Shown: positions 1 through 7,942, numbered from the stretch's first letter. The stretch is DNA of 36,285 bases from Ignavibacteriota bacterium (GCA_016219595.1 JACRLY010000122.1:1-36285); one strand, 5' to 3'. Notes: generated from the letters alone by a model not told the origin. Translations and numbers: made by a program.

Positions 1-207
1 ACCAAATTGAATCTGGTAGGCGCTTACTCCGTAAAGGGTCCCTTCAGGGGCTCTGATTTCCGATGGATAATCGGGGAATGTGTTAACATCATTACCTACA
101 CTTCCCGATGTGTTTGAAAAGAGAGTGCCAACCAGTTGCATTCCGTCACCTGAATCTCCGGCAAATCTTATGACCGCTTCATCCAAATATTGAACTTGTT
201 TTTCCAT
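1..207 (-). CDS. korA: 2-oxoglutarate:ferredoxin oxidoreductase subunit alpha, N-terminal part (cut by window start)
   Basis: Only the first 69 codons lie in the window; the gene continues past position 1. Translating the minus strand from the ATG at 207 gives [20 protein letters not shown], then [15 protein letters not shown], and ends [20 protein letters not shown]. The [12 protein letters not shown] and EIRAPEGT stretches are typical of the N-terminal gamma-like domain of two-subunit KorAB oxidoreductases, which oxidise 2-oxoglutarate to succinyl-CoA with ferredoxin, or run in reverse in the reductive TCA cycle. The next ATG upstream (222-224) runs into a stop after five codons, which fixes the start at 207. 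No clear Shine-Dalgarno is seen. It is co-directional with nifJ and the DHOD-like gene, so it belongs to a block of ferredoxin-dependent oxoacid metabolism. Related gamma/alpha fusions acting on other 2-oxoacids cannot be fully excluded from 69 residues. Confidence 0.85.
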   Translation of the reverse strand, partial: MEKQVQYLDEAVIRFAGDSGDGMQLVGTLFSNTSGSVGNDVNTFPDYPSEIRAPEGTLYGVSAYQIQFG

Positions 208-325
208 TATACTGGTGGTTTCATTTGTTAATGTTCAGTTAATTAATTTAATTAAATTACCATTGAAAAATTTAATTATCTTTTGTAAATCAATATTTGT
301 ATTAATTATGTTCCAAAAGAATATT

Positions 326-353
326 GTAGGGGCAATTCATTAATTGCCCCTAC
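326..353. repeat. Perfect palindromic hairpin, dispersed-repeat type
   Basis: GTAGGGGCAATT (326-337), loop CATT, then the exact reverse complement AATTGCCCCTAC (342-353). It lies 14 bp past the stop of the DHOD-like gene. On that gene's strand the stem is followed by AATATTCTTTTGG, a poor U-tract, so it is only partly terminator-like. The core resembles the hairpin at 1416-1441, which suggests a dispersed repeat family reused at gene ends. Confidence 0.7.
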
Positions 354-367
354 CTCATTACACGATT

Positions 368-1357
368 TTAAAATTTATATTTTGATAATGCTTTCATATA
401 CTGTGCCCTTTCGAATGAGCTTGGGTCAGCATTTTTTAACTGGCTCATACTTCCGATTAATTGCTTAATAGAATCATATTCTTTCTGTTCAAGCCAATCT
501 ATCATTTGCTTTTCGATTACCTTCAAATATTCAATCCCGTTTTTAAGTAAAGCCGAGCAAAGCATAGTAACATTGGCACCAGCCATGAGCATTTTTATGG
601 CATCTGTTCCGCTGTGGATGCCGCTTGTAGCAGCGAGGTCAGCCTGGATTCTGCCTTTTAAAATAGCTATCCATCTCATCGGTAATCTACTCGAGCTTGT
701 ATGGCTTAATTGTATATTAGGTGTTACAATAAGATTTTCCAAATCTATATCGGGCTGATAAAACCTGTTAAATAAAACAAGTGAATCGGCACCTGCATTG
801 TCAAGTTGATGTGCCATGTTTGCCATATTTGAAAAATACGGGCTGAGCTTTACTGCAACAGGAATGTTAACTACGGATTTGACGCTTTTAAGTATTTCTA
901 TATAAGTTTGTTCGACATCAGTTCCGGATAAACCCAATTCTGTCGGAATATAATATATATTCAGTTCAATAGCATCGGCACCTGCTTCCTGCATTTTTTT
1001 CGCGAAGTTAATCCAGCCTCCTGTAGTCGAACCGTTAATACTAGCAATGACAGGAATTTTAACAGATTGTTTAGCCTTCCTTATATGATTCAAATACTCA
1101 TCTGGACCAAGCCTGTATTCTTTTTGGTCAGGAAAAAAAGACTGGGCTTCAGGAGAAATATCGCCTAAAGAAGAATAATAATACAAGTCCTTTTGTTCGC
1201 TGACAATCTGCTCCTCAAATATAGAATAAATCACAACGGCACCGGCTCCGTTATCTTCCAGTTTCTTAATATTATTCAAGTTTTCTGATATTGGTGAAGC
1301 TGACACTACCAACGGTGAGTGTAAATCCATCCCCAGATACTTGGTTGTTATATCCAT
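368..1357 (-). CDS. Dihydroorotate dehydrogenase-like flavoprotein, NifJ-associated type
   Basis: A 329-residue TIM-barrel protein of the DHOD/PreA FMN family. It opens with a typical first strand (YLGMDLHSPLVVSASPIS), has a substrate/FMN strand GADAIELNIYYIP near residue 130, VAVKLSPYFSNMANM near 170, and the C-terminal phosphate-binding region SGIHSGTDAIKMLMAGAN. Genuine PyrD enzymes carry an N-x-SCPN segment where this protein has ELNIYYIP, and the catalytic Cys/Ser loop is not recognisable, so it is probably not the pyrimidine enzyme. As I recall, the same subfamily sits beside nifJ in cyanobacteria and many anaerobes; its substrate is unknown to me. The start at 1357 is supported by AAGGTG about five bases upstream. 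It lies 121 bp downstream of nifJ on the same strand, with a hairpin between, and 160 bp before korA. A role linked to ferredoxin or pyruvate metabolism is inferred from context. Confidence 0.85.
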   Translation of the reverse strand: MDITTKYLGMDLHSPLVVSASPISENLNNIKKLEDNGAGAVVIYSIFEEQIVSEQKDLYYYSSLGDISPEAQSFFPDQKEYRLGPDEYLNHIRKAKQSVKIPVIASINGSTTGGWINFAKKMQEAGADAIELNIYYIPTELGLSGTDVEQTYIEILKSVKSVVNIPVAVKLSPYFSNMANMAHQLDNAGADSLVLFNRFYQPDIDLENLIVTPNIQLSHTSSSRLPMRWIAILKGRIQADLAATSGIHSGTDAIKMLMAGANVTMLCSALLKNGIEYLKVIEKQMIDWLEQKEYDSIKQLIGSMSQLKNADPSSFERAQYMKALSKYKF

Positions 1358-1415
1358 ATCGCACCTTATTTACTTTTAAAATATTATCAAATTTTTTATT
1401 ATCATTTTTTATTTT

Positions 1416-1441
1416 AGGGGCAGTCAATTAAATCTGCCCCT
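1416..1441. repeat. Inverted-repeat hairpin between nifJ and the DHOD-like gene
   Basis: AGGGGCAG (1416-1423) and its exact complement CTGCCCCT (1434-1441) flank a 10-base AT-rich loop. On the nifJ strand the stem is followed by AAAATAAAAAATG, an A-tract rather than a U-tract, so this is not a canonical intrinsic terminator. Its core matches the hairpin at 326-353. It could act in 3' processing or partial termination. Confidence 0.6.
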
Positions 1442-1478
1442 GCAATTATTAAATTCAATCAACTTTCTAAATTTATAT

Positions 1479-4400
1479 TTATTGTTGCTCCCCGTCAAAT
1501 TTTCTATCAGCAAGATATTGGTACATCTTATACCTGTCATCGGCAATTTCCTGAGCCATTTCATACAATCCTTTAGCGACTTCAGGTCTGCTCTTCTTAA
1601 GCATACGGAACCTGTTTTCAGAATCCATATATTGGGCAACAGGGATCTTCGGTGCTTTTGAATCAAGTAATAAAGGATTCTTTCCTTCTTTTGCTAATTC
1701 GGGATTATACCTGTATAATATCCACTGACCGGAATCAACAGCCATCTTCTGCTGATTCAAGGGATTCTCCATATCTATTCCATGTGCTATGCAATGACTA
1801 TATGCTATGATTATTGAAGGTCCGTCAAAAGCTTCCGCTTCAAGAAATGCTTTTAATGTCTGGTCATCTTTTGCACCCATGGCAACAACAGCAACATAAA
1901 CTGAACCATAAGCCATAGCCATCATACCCAAATCTTTTTTCCCGGTTACTTTTCCTCCGGCAGAAAATTTGGCTACTGCGCTTACGGGTGTTGCCTTTGA
2001 AGTCTGTCCTCCTGTGTTCGAATAAACTTCTGTATCAAGCACAAGAATATTAACATTCTTACCTGATGCAATCACATGGTCTAATCCACCGTATCCGATG
2101 TCATAAGCCCAACCGTCACCGCCAATAATCCATACACTCTTCTTTACAAGATAATCAACTACAGTCATTAATCTTCTTGATTCATACAAATCAATTTTTT
2201 GAAGTTTCTCTTTAAGCAAAGCCACTCTTTTTCTTTGCTCGAGAATTTCGGGTTCATTCAATTGTTTAGCATTTATGATTTCATTTACAAAATCAACTCC
2301 TAATTTATCCTGGAGTTTAATTAATAATCCTTCCGCAATTTCTTTTTGTTTATCTATTGCAACTCTATAACCTAATCCAAACTCAGCATTATCTTCGAAT
2401 AAAGAATTTGACCATGCAGGTCCCCTGCCGTCATTATTTTTTGCCCAGGGAGTTGTCGGAAGATTACCACCATAAATGGAAGAACAACCCGTTGCATTTG
2501 CCACTACTGCCCTGTCTCCGAATAATTGAGAGACCAACTTAACATAAGGAGTTTCTCCACATCCGGCGCATGCTCCTGAAAATTCGAATAGTGGCTGCTG
2601 TATTTGTTGTTGCCTGACTGTGTTTACTTTCAAAAGATTTCTGTCAGTTTCTGGAAGCCTCAGGAAATAATCCCAATTCTTTGTTTCGGTGTCCCTCAAT
2701 GGAATCTGAGGTGAAAGATTCAAAGCTTTAAGACTGGTATTTGTTTTATTTTTAACAGGGCAAACTTCAATACATACACCGCATCCTGTACAATCTTCAG
2801 GTGCTATTTGGACTGTATATTTCATGCCTGCAAATTCTTTATCCTTGGCATCAATCGCCTTGAATGTTCCAGGTGCATTTGCAAGTTCATTCGGGTCGAA
2901 AACTTTTATTCTTATTGATGCGTGAGGACAAACCATAGGGCATTTACCGCACTGGATACAAATAGATTCATCCCAAACAGGAATTTGTAATGCAATATTT
3001 CTTTTTTCATATTGAGTTGTCCCTGTTGGAAATGTTCCATCAACCGGGAACTTACTAACAGGCAAATTATCTCCTCTACCGGCAATGATTTCTCCAAGAA
3101 CATCCTTCACAAATTCAGGTGATTGTTCTGGGACTGCTTCGCGGATGTCGTATTTTGCCGAGACTTGAGCAGGTATCTGTATTTCATAAAGGTTGTCCAA
3201 TGTATTATCAACTGCTTTTAGATTCATTTTGACGACTTCATCGCCTTTTTTGCCATAAGTTTTCTTAATCGAATCTTTGATTGCATCAATTGCCTGCTCT
3301 CTTGGCAATACACCTGAAATGGCAAAGAAACATACCTGCATTACAGTATTGATTCTTCTTCCCATTCCACTCGATTCTGCCACGCTTTGTGCGTCAATTG
3401 AGTATAACTTTACTTTTTTATCTATTATATGTTTTTGTACCATTTTTGGTAAATTATCCCACACATCTTCCTTTTTCCATGGAGCATTTAAAAGGAAAGT
3501 TCCACCATTGCTTATATCCTTAAGCATATCGTATTTTTCAATAAATACAGTTTGATGACATGCAATAAAATTAGCTTTGCTGATTAAATATGCTGAACGA
3601 ATAGGTTTCGGTCCAAATCTTAAATGTGAAGCAGTCAAAGTACCTGCTTTTTTTGAATCATAAACATAATAACCCTGAGCATAATGGTCAGTGTTTTCAC
3701 CAATAATTTTAATTGAATTTTTATTAGCTCCCACTGTTCCGTCAGAACCTAAGCCGTAAAATAATGCACGAATTACATCCGGTGGTTCAATATCAAAATC
3801 CGGGTCAAAATCCAGACTTGTATGGGTTACATCATCATTAATACCGATAGTGAAATGATTTTTCGGCTTCTGTGTTTTAAGGTTTTCAAATACTGATTTG
3901 ACCATTGAAGGAGTAAATTCTTTAGATGACAATCCATATCTGCCTCCAACAACTTTTGGCATCGTCTTTAGCTTGCCATACCCTTCAGACAAGCCTTCAT
4001 GAAGTGCATTGATGATATCCATATATAATGGTTCGCCGGTTGCTCCCGGTTCTTTTGTCCTGTCAAGTACCCCGATAACTTTAGTGGTTGCGGGAATAGC
4101 TTCTAAGAATTTTTGAATATCGAATGGTCTATAAAGACGTACTTTTATGAGTCCGACTTTCTCACCTTTTGATAACAAGTAATCAATAGTTTCATGAGCA
4201 GTATCACCACCTGAACCCATAATAACAATAACTTGCTCAGCGTCAGGCGTCCCGACATAATCAAAAAGTTTATACTGTCTGCCAGCTACTTTTGCATATT
4301 TGTCCATTACCTTCTGTACAATCCCCGGTGCTGCAATATAAAACGGATTAATTGTTTCACGGTTCTGGAAAAATACATCAGGATTCTGTGCAGTGCCTCT

Positions 4401-5048
4401 CAAAACCGGGTGGTCAGGTGACAATGCTCTTTGACGGTGTTTCATTACCAAATCGTCATCTATCATTTGCTTGATTTGCTCATCAGGCACCAATTCGATT
4501 TTTGATTCTTCATGGGAAGTACGGAAACCGTCGAAGAAATGTATGAAAGGCAATCTCGATTCCAACGCTGATGCCTGTGCGATAATACCCATATCCATGA
4601 CTTCCTGTACAGAACCTGCACACAGCATTGCAAATCCTGTCGTCCTCGCCGTCATAACATCACTATGGTCACCGAAAATCGAGAGGGCATGGGTTGCAAG
4701 AGTTCTGGCACTTATATTAAACACAGTCGGAGTCAATTCGCCTGCAATCTTAAACATATTCGGAATTTTTAATAATAAACCTTGTGAAGCGGTAAAAGTA
4801 GTAGTCAAAGCTCCTGCCTGAAGTGAGCCGTGAACTGCGCCTGCAGCGCCGCCTTCGCTCTGCATTTCTACAACTGTGGGAACATTCCCCCATAAATTCT
4901 TTATACCTTTGGAAGCCCATTCATCAGCCCATTCACCCATATTCGAGGATGGTGTAATAGGATAAATAGCACAAACTTCATTCATTCGATACATTACGTG
5001 AGCAGCAGCTTCATTACCGTCAATTGTAACAAAAACCTTATCTTTCAT
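1479..5048 (-). CDS. nifJ: Pyruvate:ferredoxin (flavodoxin) oxidoreductase, single-chain
   Basis: At 1189 residues this is the normal length for homodimeric PFOR/NifJ. It converts pyruvate and CoA to acetyl-CoA and CO2 with reduction of ferredoxin or flavodoxin, or runs in reverse as pyruvate synthase. The N-terminal pyrimidine-binding domain has YPITPSSNMGEWADEW (residues ~29-44). Two 4Fe-4S motifs follow, CIQCGKCPMVCP (~695) and CTGCGVCIEVCP (~752). The third cluster/TPP domain begins with CAGCGETPYVK (~825) and carries GDGWAYDIGYGG (~977) and EVYSNTGGQTSKATP. All expected cysteines visible in these motifs are present, so the gene looks intact. The ATG at 5048 has a good Shine-Dalgarno (AGGAG, six bases upstream). 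Upstream lie a TAAATTTG promoter-like box and five G(G/A)TTACA half-sites. The DHOD-like gene and korA follow on the same strand. Confidence 0.97.
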   Translation of the reverse strand: MKDKVFVTIDGNEAAAHVMYRMNEVCAIYPITPSSNMGEWADEWASKGIKNLWGNVPTVVEMQSEGGAAGAVHGSLQAGALTTTFTASQGLLLKIPNMFKIAGELTPTVFNISARTLATHALSIFGDHSDVMTARTTGFAMLCAGSVQEVMDMGIIAQASALESRLPFIHFFDGFRTSHEESKIELVPDEQIKQMIDDDLVMKHRQRALSPDHPVLRGTAQNPDVFFQNRETINPFYIAAPGIVQKVMDKYAKVAGRQYKLFDYVGTPDAEQVIVIMGSGGDTAHETIDYLLSKGEKVGLIKVRLYRPFDIQKFLEAIPATTKVIGVLDRTKEPGATGEPLYMDIINALHEGLSEGYGKLKTMPKVVGGRYGLSSKEFTPSMVKSVFENLKTQKPKNHFTIGINDDVTHTSLDFDPDFDIEPPDVIRALFYGLGSDGTVGANKNSIKIIGENTDHYAQGYYVYDSKKAGTLTASHLRFGPKPIRSAYLISKANFIACHQTVFIEKYDMLKDISNGGTFLLNAPWKKEDVWDNLPKMVQKHIIDKKVKLYSIDAQSVAESSGMGRRINTVMQVCFFAISGVLPREQAIDAIKDSIKKTYGKKGDEVVKMNLKAVDNTLDNLYEIQIPAQVSAKYDIREAVPEQSPEFVKDVLGEIIAGRGDNLPVSKFPVDGTFPTGTTQYEKRNIALQIPVWDESICIQCGKCPMVCPHASIRIKVFDPNELANAPGTFKAIDAKDKEFAGMKYTVQIAPEDCTGCGVCIEVCPVKNKTNTSLKALNLSPQIPLRDTETKNWDYFLRLPETDRNLLKVNTVRQQQIQQPLFEFSGACAGCGETPYVKLVSQLFGDRAVVANATGCSSIYGGNLPTTPWAKNNDGRGPAWSNSLFEDNAEFGLGYRVAIDKQKEIAEGLLIKLQDKLGVDFVNEIINAKQLNEPEILEQRKRVALLKEKLQKIDLYESRRLMTVVDYLVKKSVWIIGGDGWAYDIGYGGLDHVIASGKNVNILVLDTEVYSNTGGQTSKATPVSAVAKFSAGGKVTGKKDLGMMAMAYGSVYVAVVAMGAKDDQTLKAFLEAEAFDGPSIIIAYSHCIAHGIDMENPLNQQKMAVDSGQWILYRYNPELAKEGKNPLLLDSKAPKIPVAQYMDSENRFRMLKKSRPEVAKGLYEMAQEIADDRYKMYQYLADRKFDGEQQ

Positions 5049-5091
5049 TTAATTCTCCTAATCATAAATACTATTAATTTTCTTATTTCGG

Positions 5092-5195
5092 GGTTACAGA
5101 TGTAATCACACACAATAAGATTACAAATTTACAAAAGAAACTTTTATGATGTAATCCTGTGAACAAAAAAATATGCCGGTTTACTTTCTGTAACC
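5092..5195 (-). promoter_or_regulatory. Cluster of five G(G/A)TTACA half-sites upstream of nifJ
   Basis: Half-sites read on the plus strand: GGTTACA 5092-5098, TGTAATC 5101-5107, GATTACA 5119-5125, TGTAATC 5150-5156 and TGTAACC 5189-5195. The first two form a near-palindrome, GGTTACA-GA-TGTAATC, containing TACA-N2-TGTA, the core pattern recognised by BlaI/MecI-family repressors. The third overlaps the putative -7 box and the fourth falls where the upstream promoter element would be. This layout suits a repressor. The sites are direct observation; the regulator is inference. Confidence 0.5.
5124..5131 (-). promoter_or_regulatory. Putative nifJ promoter -7 box (TAAATTTG)
   Basis: On the minus strand 5131-5124 reads TAAATTTG, an exact match to the Bacteroidota -7 consensus TAnnTTTG. 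Transcription would start near 5117 and give a leader of about 70 nt. No convincing -33 TTTG lies at the usual spacing, so regulated or weak use is likely. AT-rich DNA makes chance matches common. Confidence 0.35.
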
Positions 5196-5298
5196 GCAAT
5201 TAAAATAAAGATTTAATTTAGGTTTGGCTAATAAAGATAAGTTATTATTTCCTAATTTGGATATATATATAAAGTATTGTATAAAGAAGATAATTTTC

Positions 5299-5323
5299 AG
5301 AGACAGAACTAAGTTCTGTCTCT
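5299..5323. terminator. Hairpin downstream of the ferritin-like gene
   Basis: AGAGACAGAA (5299-5308), loop CTAAG, then TTCTGTCTCT (5314-5323): a perfect 10-bp stem just after the stop of the ferritin-like gene. It probably ends the menG/ferritin transcript and insulates it from nifJ. The minus-strand sequence after the stem, GAAAATTATC, has no strong U-tract, so it may instead be a dispersed palindrome. Confidence 0.5.
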
Positions 5324-5331
5324 TTAACTTC

Positions 5332-5784
5332 TTAATTCTCAGTTAATATTTCATCATCATAAAGTGATTCGAGTTGGAATTTGTGGTTTGATTCCTCATT
5401 TGCCAATCTAAGAAACAGATTTTTCGCTTCATTATCTGAAAATTCCTTTGCCAAATCTGTATATAATTTTGCTGATGCTTTTTCCCTTTTCATTGCAAGA
5501 ACAATTGCTTCCTGGTAAGTCATTCCATCATTTACGTCAGGTGTTTCCATATAATCGCTGATTTTAAGGTCAGGAATACCCGGCAAATCAAGTTTTTCCC
5601 ATCCTTCATTTTTGAATTTCTTTAGTGTTTCAGCATGACCCATTTCCATTTTTTCCAATTCAAGGAATAACACAATGTTTGCTTCTAACTTGGTTTTGTT
5701 TGCCATATCTTTATAAAATATTGCTGCTTCCAATTCTCTTTCAATAGCAAATTTTATAATGTCATTGAATGTCTCTTTATTCAT
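5332..5784 (-). CDS. Ferritin-like / rubrerythrin-type diiron protein without rubredoxin domain
   Basis: A 150-residue four-helix protein with the duplicated diiron pattern of rubrerythrin-like ferritins. Helix 1 contains FAIERELEAAIFYKDMA (E15-E19 region) and helix 2 EKMEMGH (E47xxH50). Helix 3 contains KREKASAKLYTDLA (E101) and helix 4 ANEESNH (E131xxH134). No C-terminal Cys4 rubredoxin domain is present, so it is a short erythrin or ferritin-family protein, likely cytosolic, handling peroxide or iron. I chose the ATG at 5784 over a TTG four codons upstream, because TTGAGG would then supply the ribosome-binding purines at a sensible distance. It lies 74 bp downstream of menG on the same strand. 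A TATTTTTG box at 5825-5818 could provide its own promoter. An oxidative-stress role beside oxygen-sensitive PFOR is plausible but inferred. Confidence 0.85.
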   Translation of the reverse strand: MNKETFNDIIKFAIERELEAAIFYKDMANKTKLEANIVLFLELEKMEMGHAETLKKFKNEGWEKLDLPGIPDLKISDYMETPDVNDGMTYQEAIVLAMKREKASAKLYTDLAKEFSDNEAKNLFLRLANEESNHKFQLESLYDDEILTEN

Positions 5785-5858
5785 AAATAGCCTCAATTGT
5801 TAAATTTATCATTTCTTCAAAAATAATAATATTCCAATCACAGAAAAAATTTATAAAA

Positions 5859-6548
5859 TTATTTTACTGTCCCAATATATAAATAAACGATTCCCATAAC
5901 AATTTTATATGATTTATATTCACTGAATTTACCTGTTTGTTCCATCAATTTAATAAAATTTTCTCCAAAAGGGAATTTGGAAATACTATGAACTAAATAT
6001 TGATATGCCATTTTATCGTAAGAAATAATTTTACCAATTAAAGGGATAAATAATTTTGAATAAATTTTATATAGATATTTGAAAATGCCGGAAGGTGTGC
6101 CGAATTCAAGGATAGCAACTTTTCCGCCGGGTTTCACAACACGAGCCATTTCTTTTAAACATTTATCTATATCATCCACGTTCCTGATACCGAATGCAAT
6201 CGATGTGATATTAAAACTATCAGTTTCAAAAGGTAAATCCAACGCATCAGCATTTACAAATTCAACTGCAATATTTTTAGCCACTGCTTTTTTTCTAGCT
6301 ATTTCAAGCATCCCATCAGAAAAATCAGAACCGATTACATTACCGCTTTCCCCGACTGCCTTTTTAAATTCAAATGACAAATCACCTGTACCGCAAGCTA
6401 AGTCAAGCACTCTCATTCCTATTTTAACATCTGACATTCTAACTGTCTTTTTTCTCCATCTTCGGTGTAATCCGAAGGATAGAAGGTCATTTATTAAATC
6501 ATATTTCCCGGATATACCGGAAAACATATTCTTAATTTTTTCACTCAT
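5859..6548 (-). CDS. menG: Demethylmenaquinone / ubiquinone C-methyltransferase
   Basis: A 229-residue class I SAM methyltransferase of the UbiE/MenG family, catalysing the C-methylation step of menaquinone (or ubiquinone) synthesis at the membrane. The N-terminus has the family signature with FSGISGKYDLINDLLSFG and HRRWRKKTV. SAM motif I is VLDLACGTGDL (residues 47-57). The second signature is FGIRNVDDIDKCL followed by ARVVKPGGKVAILEFGTP. Menaquinone is the more likely product in an FCB bacterium. The start ATG overlaps the stop of the upstream membrane-protein gene by 8 bp (ATGAGTGA arrangement), which points to translational coupling. The ferritin-like gene follows after 74 bp. Confidence 0.93.
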   Translation of the reverse strand: MSEKIKNMFSGISGKYDLINDLLSFGLHRRWRKKTVRMSDVKIGMRVLDLACGTGDLSFEFKKAVGESGNVIGSDFSDGMLEIARKKAVAKNIAVEFVNADALDLPFETDSFNITSIAFGIRNVDDIDKCLKEMARVVKPGGKVAILEFGTPSGIFKYLYKIYSKLFIPLIGKIISYDKMAYQYLVHSISKFPFGENFIKLMEQTGKFSEYKSYKIVMGIVYLYIGTVK

Positions 6549-6867
6549 CCTTTTTCCTTAAAGCTAAATACATCAACAAAACGGGAAAACCAATAATTAA
6601 TACTGAAATTAATAATATAATCCTATTTTGTAATTTAAATTTTCTTTTTCTGCTATCATAAAACATCCAGATAATTGTTATAATTGAAAACATAATCAGG
6701 TCGGCAAAAATAACTAATGAAAATATATTGCTCATTATATAATTAATGAAAACCTTTAAATCATTAATAATATTTTTTGTTTCTGACAACCATATAACTA
6801 AAGATATTACATCAAAGGAAAATAATGCAATTGAAATAATGGATAATAGAAGTTTGTTTAATTTCAT
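6541..6867 (-). CDS. Small three-helix membrane protein of unknown function
   Basis: A 108-residue hydrophobic protein that I do not recognise. Three membrane segments are visible: residues ~6-27 (LLLSIISIALFSFDVISLVI), ~46-67 (FSLVIFADLIMFSIITIIWM) and ~82-101 (IILLISVLIIGFPVLLMYLA). A basic loop, YDSRKRKFKLQ, lies between the last two, so that loop is probably cytoplasmic. The C-terminus is charged (LRKKDE). It overlaps menG by 8 bp and is probably cotranscribed with it. It is the first gene of the minus-strand block and diverges from transketolase across 170 bp. A link to quinone synthesis is suggested only by this coupling. Confidence 0.65.
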   Translation of the reverse strand: MKLNKLLLSIISIALFSFDVISLVIWLSETKNIINDLKVFINYIMSNIFSLVIFADLIMFSIITIIWMFYDSRKRKFKLQNRIILLISVLIIGFPVLLMYLALRKKDE

Positions 6868-7037
6868 ATATTTAATTCCTTAACATTTATACATTAATAG
6901 AGCAAATAAATTGCCAATTAATAACATTGTTCATAAATTGTTAATAACTCATCAACTCTCCGTTAATGCCAAAATTGTATAATTTCGTAATTTGAAAAAT
7001 TTATTGATTGAATTTTTGAAAATATAAATGATTTGTA

Positions 7038-7916
7038 ATGGCTCTTGAAATTACATTTTCCGACAAAACATTTGAAAACAAGAAGAGAAATCCCGATGAA
7101 TTTTCCGAAATAGCACTCGAAATCCGAAGGGACATTATTAAAAGTCTTTATCTTGCAAAATCGGGACATAGCGGAGGTACACTTGGGACATCTGACATTT
7201 TTTCAGTTCTGTTCTTTGGTGGTGTAATGAAATACAATCCCCAAAAACCTGACTGGAAAGATAGAGACCGTTTTGTTTTAAGCGCCGGTCATCTTTGCCC
7301 GGTATTATATTCGACTCTTGCAAGAGCCGGATTTTATTCTCCTGAAGAACTTTACAGACTTCGTAAATTTGGCAGCAGATTGCAGGGACATCCCGGATTC
7401 GACATGAAATTACCCGGCATAGAAAGCTCTACTGGTTCATTAGGACAAGGTGTATCAATTGCAGTAGGTATGGCTATGTCCGATAAACATGCTGATAAAA
7501 ATAACAGGAAAGTTTTTGCGTTAACAGGTGATGGAGAAGTCGAGGAAGGTACAGTTTGGGAAGCTGCTATGGCAGCAGCTCATTATAAGCTGGATAATTT
7601 ATGCTGGATACTTGACAACAACGATTGCCAGATTGATGGCAGAGTCAAAGATGTTATGAGTATTTATCCTGTTGATAAAAAATTTGAAGCATTTGGATTC
7701 GATGTAATTAATATAGACGGTCATAATTATAATGATATAAAAAATGCATTCGCTAAATTTAAATCGAATCATGAGTCAAAAATTGGCAAACCTACAGCTA
7801 TAATTGCTAAAACAATAATGGGAAAAGGAGTGTCTTTCATGGAAGATAAATATATATGGCATGGTAATCCGCCGAATGAAGAACAAGCTAAAATTGCTTT
7901 GGAAGATTTAAAGTAA
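7038..7916 (+). CDS. Transketolase, N-terminal (TPP-binding) subunit
   Basis: At 292 residues this corresponds to the N-terminal half of transketolase, as in the two-subunit enzymes of many anaerobes and archaea. Diagnostic segments are LAKSGHSGGTLGTSDIF, RDRFVLSAGHLCPVLYSTLA, GHPGFDMKLPGIESSTGSLG and the TPP/Mg motif GDGEVEEGTVWEA followed by LDNNDCQIDG. It needs the C-terminal partner at 8684 to shuttle two-carbon ketol units in the non-oxidative pentose phosphate pathway. It starts with ATG after an AT-rich leader with no clear Shine-Dalgarno. The partner is not adjacent: a secreted-protein gene and a palindromic repeat lie between them. The ORF ends cleanly with a stop and a full-length subunit C-terminus, so this looks like the natural split form rather than a broken single-chain gene. 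Confidence 0.93.
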   Translation: MALEITFSDKTFENKKRNPDEFSEIALEIRRDIIKSLYLAKSGHSGGTLGTSDIFSVLFFGGVMKYNPQKPDWKDRDRFVLSAGHLCPVLYSTLARAGFYSPEELYRLRKFGSRLQGHPGFDMKLPGIESSTGSLGQGVSIAVGMAMSDKHADKNNRKVFALTGDGEVEEGTVWEAAMAAAHYKLDNLCWILDNNDCQIDGRVKDVMSIYPVDKKFEAFGFDVINIDGHNYNDIKNAFAKFKSNHESKIGKPTAIIAKTIMGKGVSFMEDKYIWHGNPPNEEQAKIALEDLK

Positions 7917-7942
7917 TTTATCGGTTGTATTAGGAATGTAAT

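Noticed and set aside
368-1357. True dihydroorotate dehydrogenase (pyrD)
   Set aside because: The SCPN-type catalytic segment is replaced by IYYIP and the gene sits beside nifJ with no other pyrimidine gene.
1424-1666. Open frame overlapping the nifJ 3' end (80 codons, minus)
   Set aside because: It overlaps intact nifJ in another frame and has no family signature; a frame shadow.
5785-5796. Upstream TTG start adding four residues to the ferritin-like protein
   Set aside because: The TTGAGG sequence is better placed as the ribosome-binding region of the ATG at 5784.
6079-6561. 160-codon open frame antisense to menG
   Set aside because: It lies fully opposite a well-supported methyltransferase gene; composition reflects the reverse of that gene.
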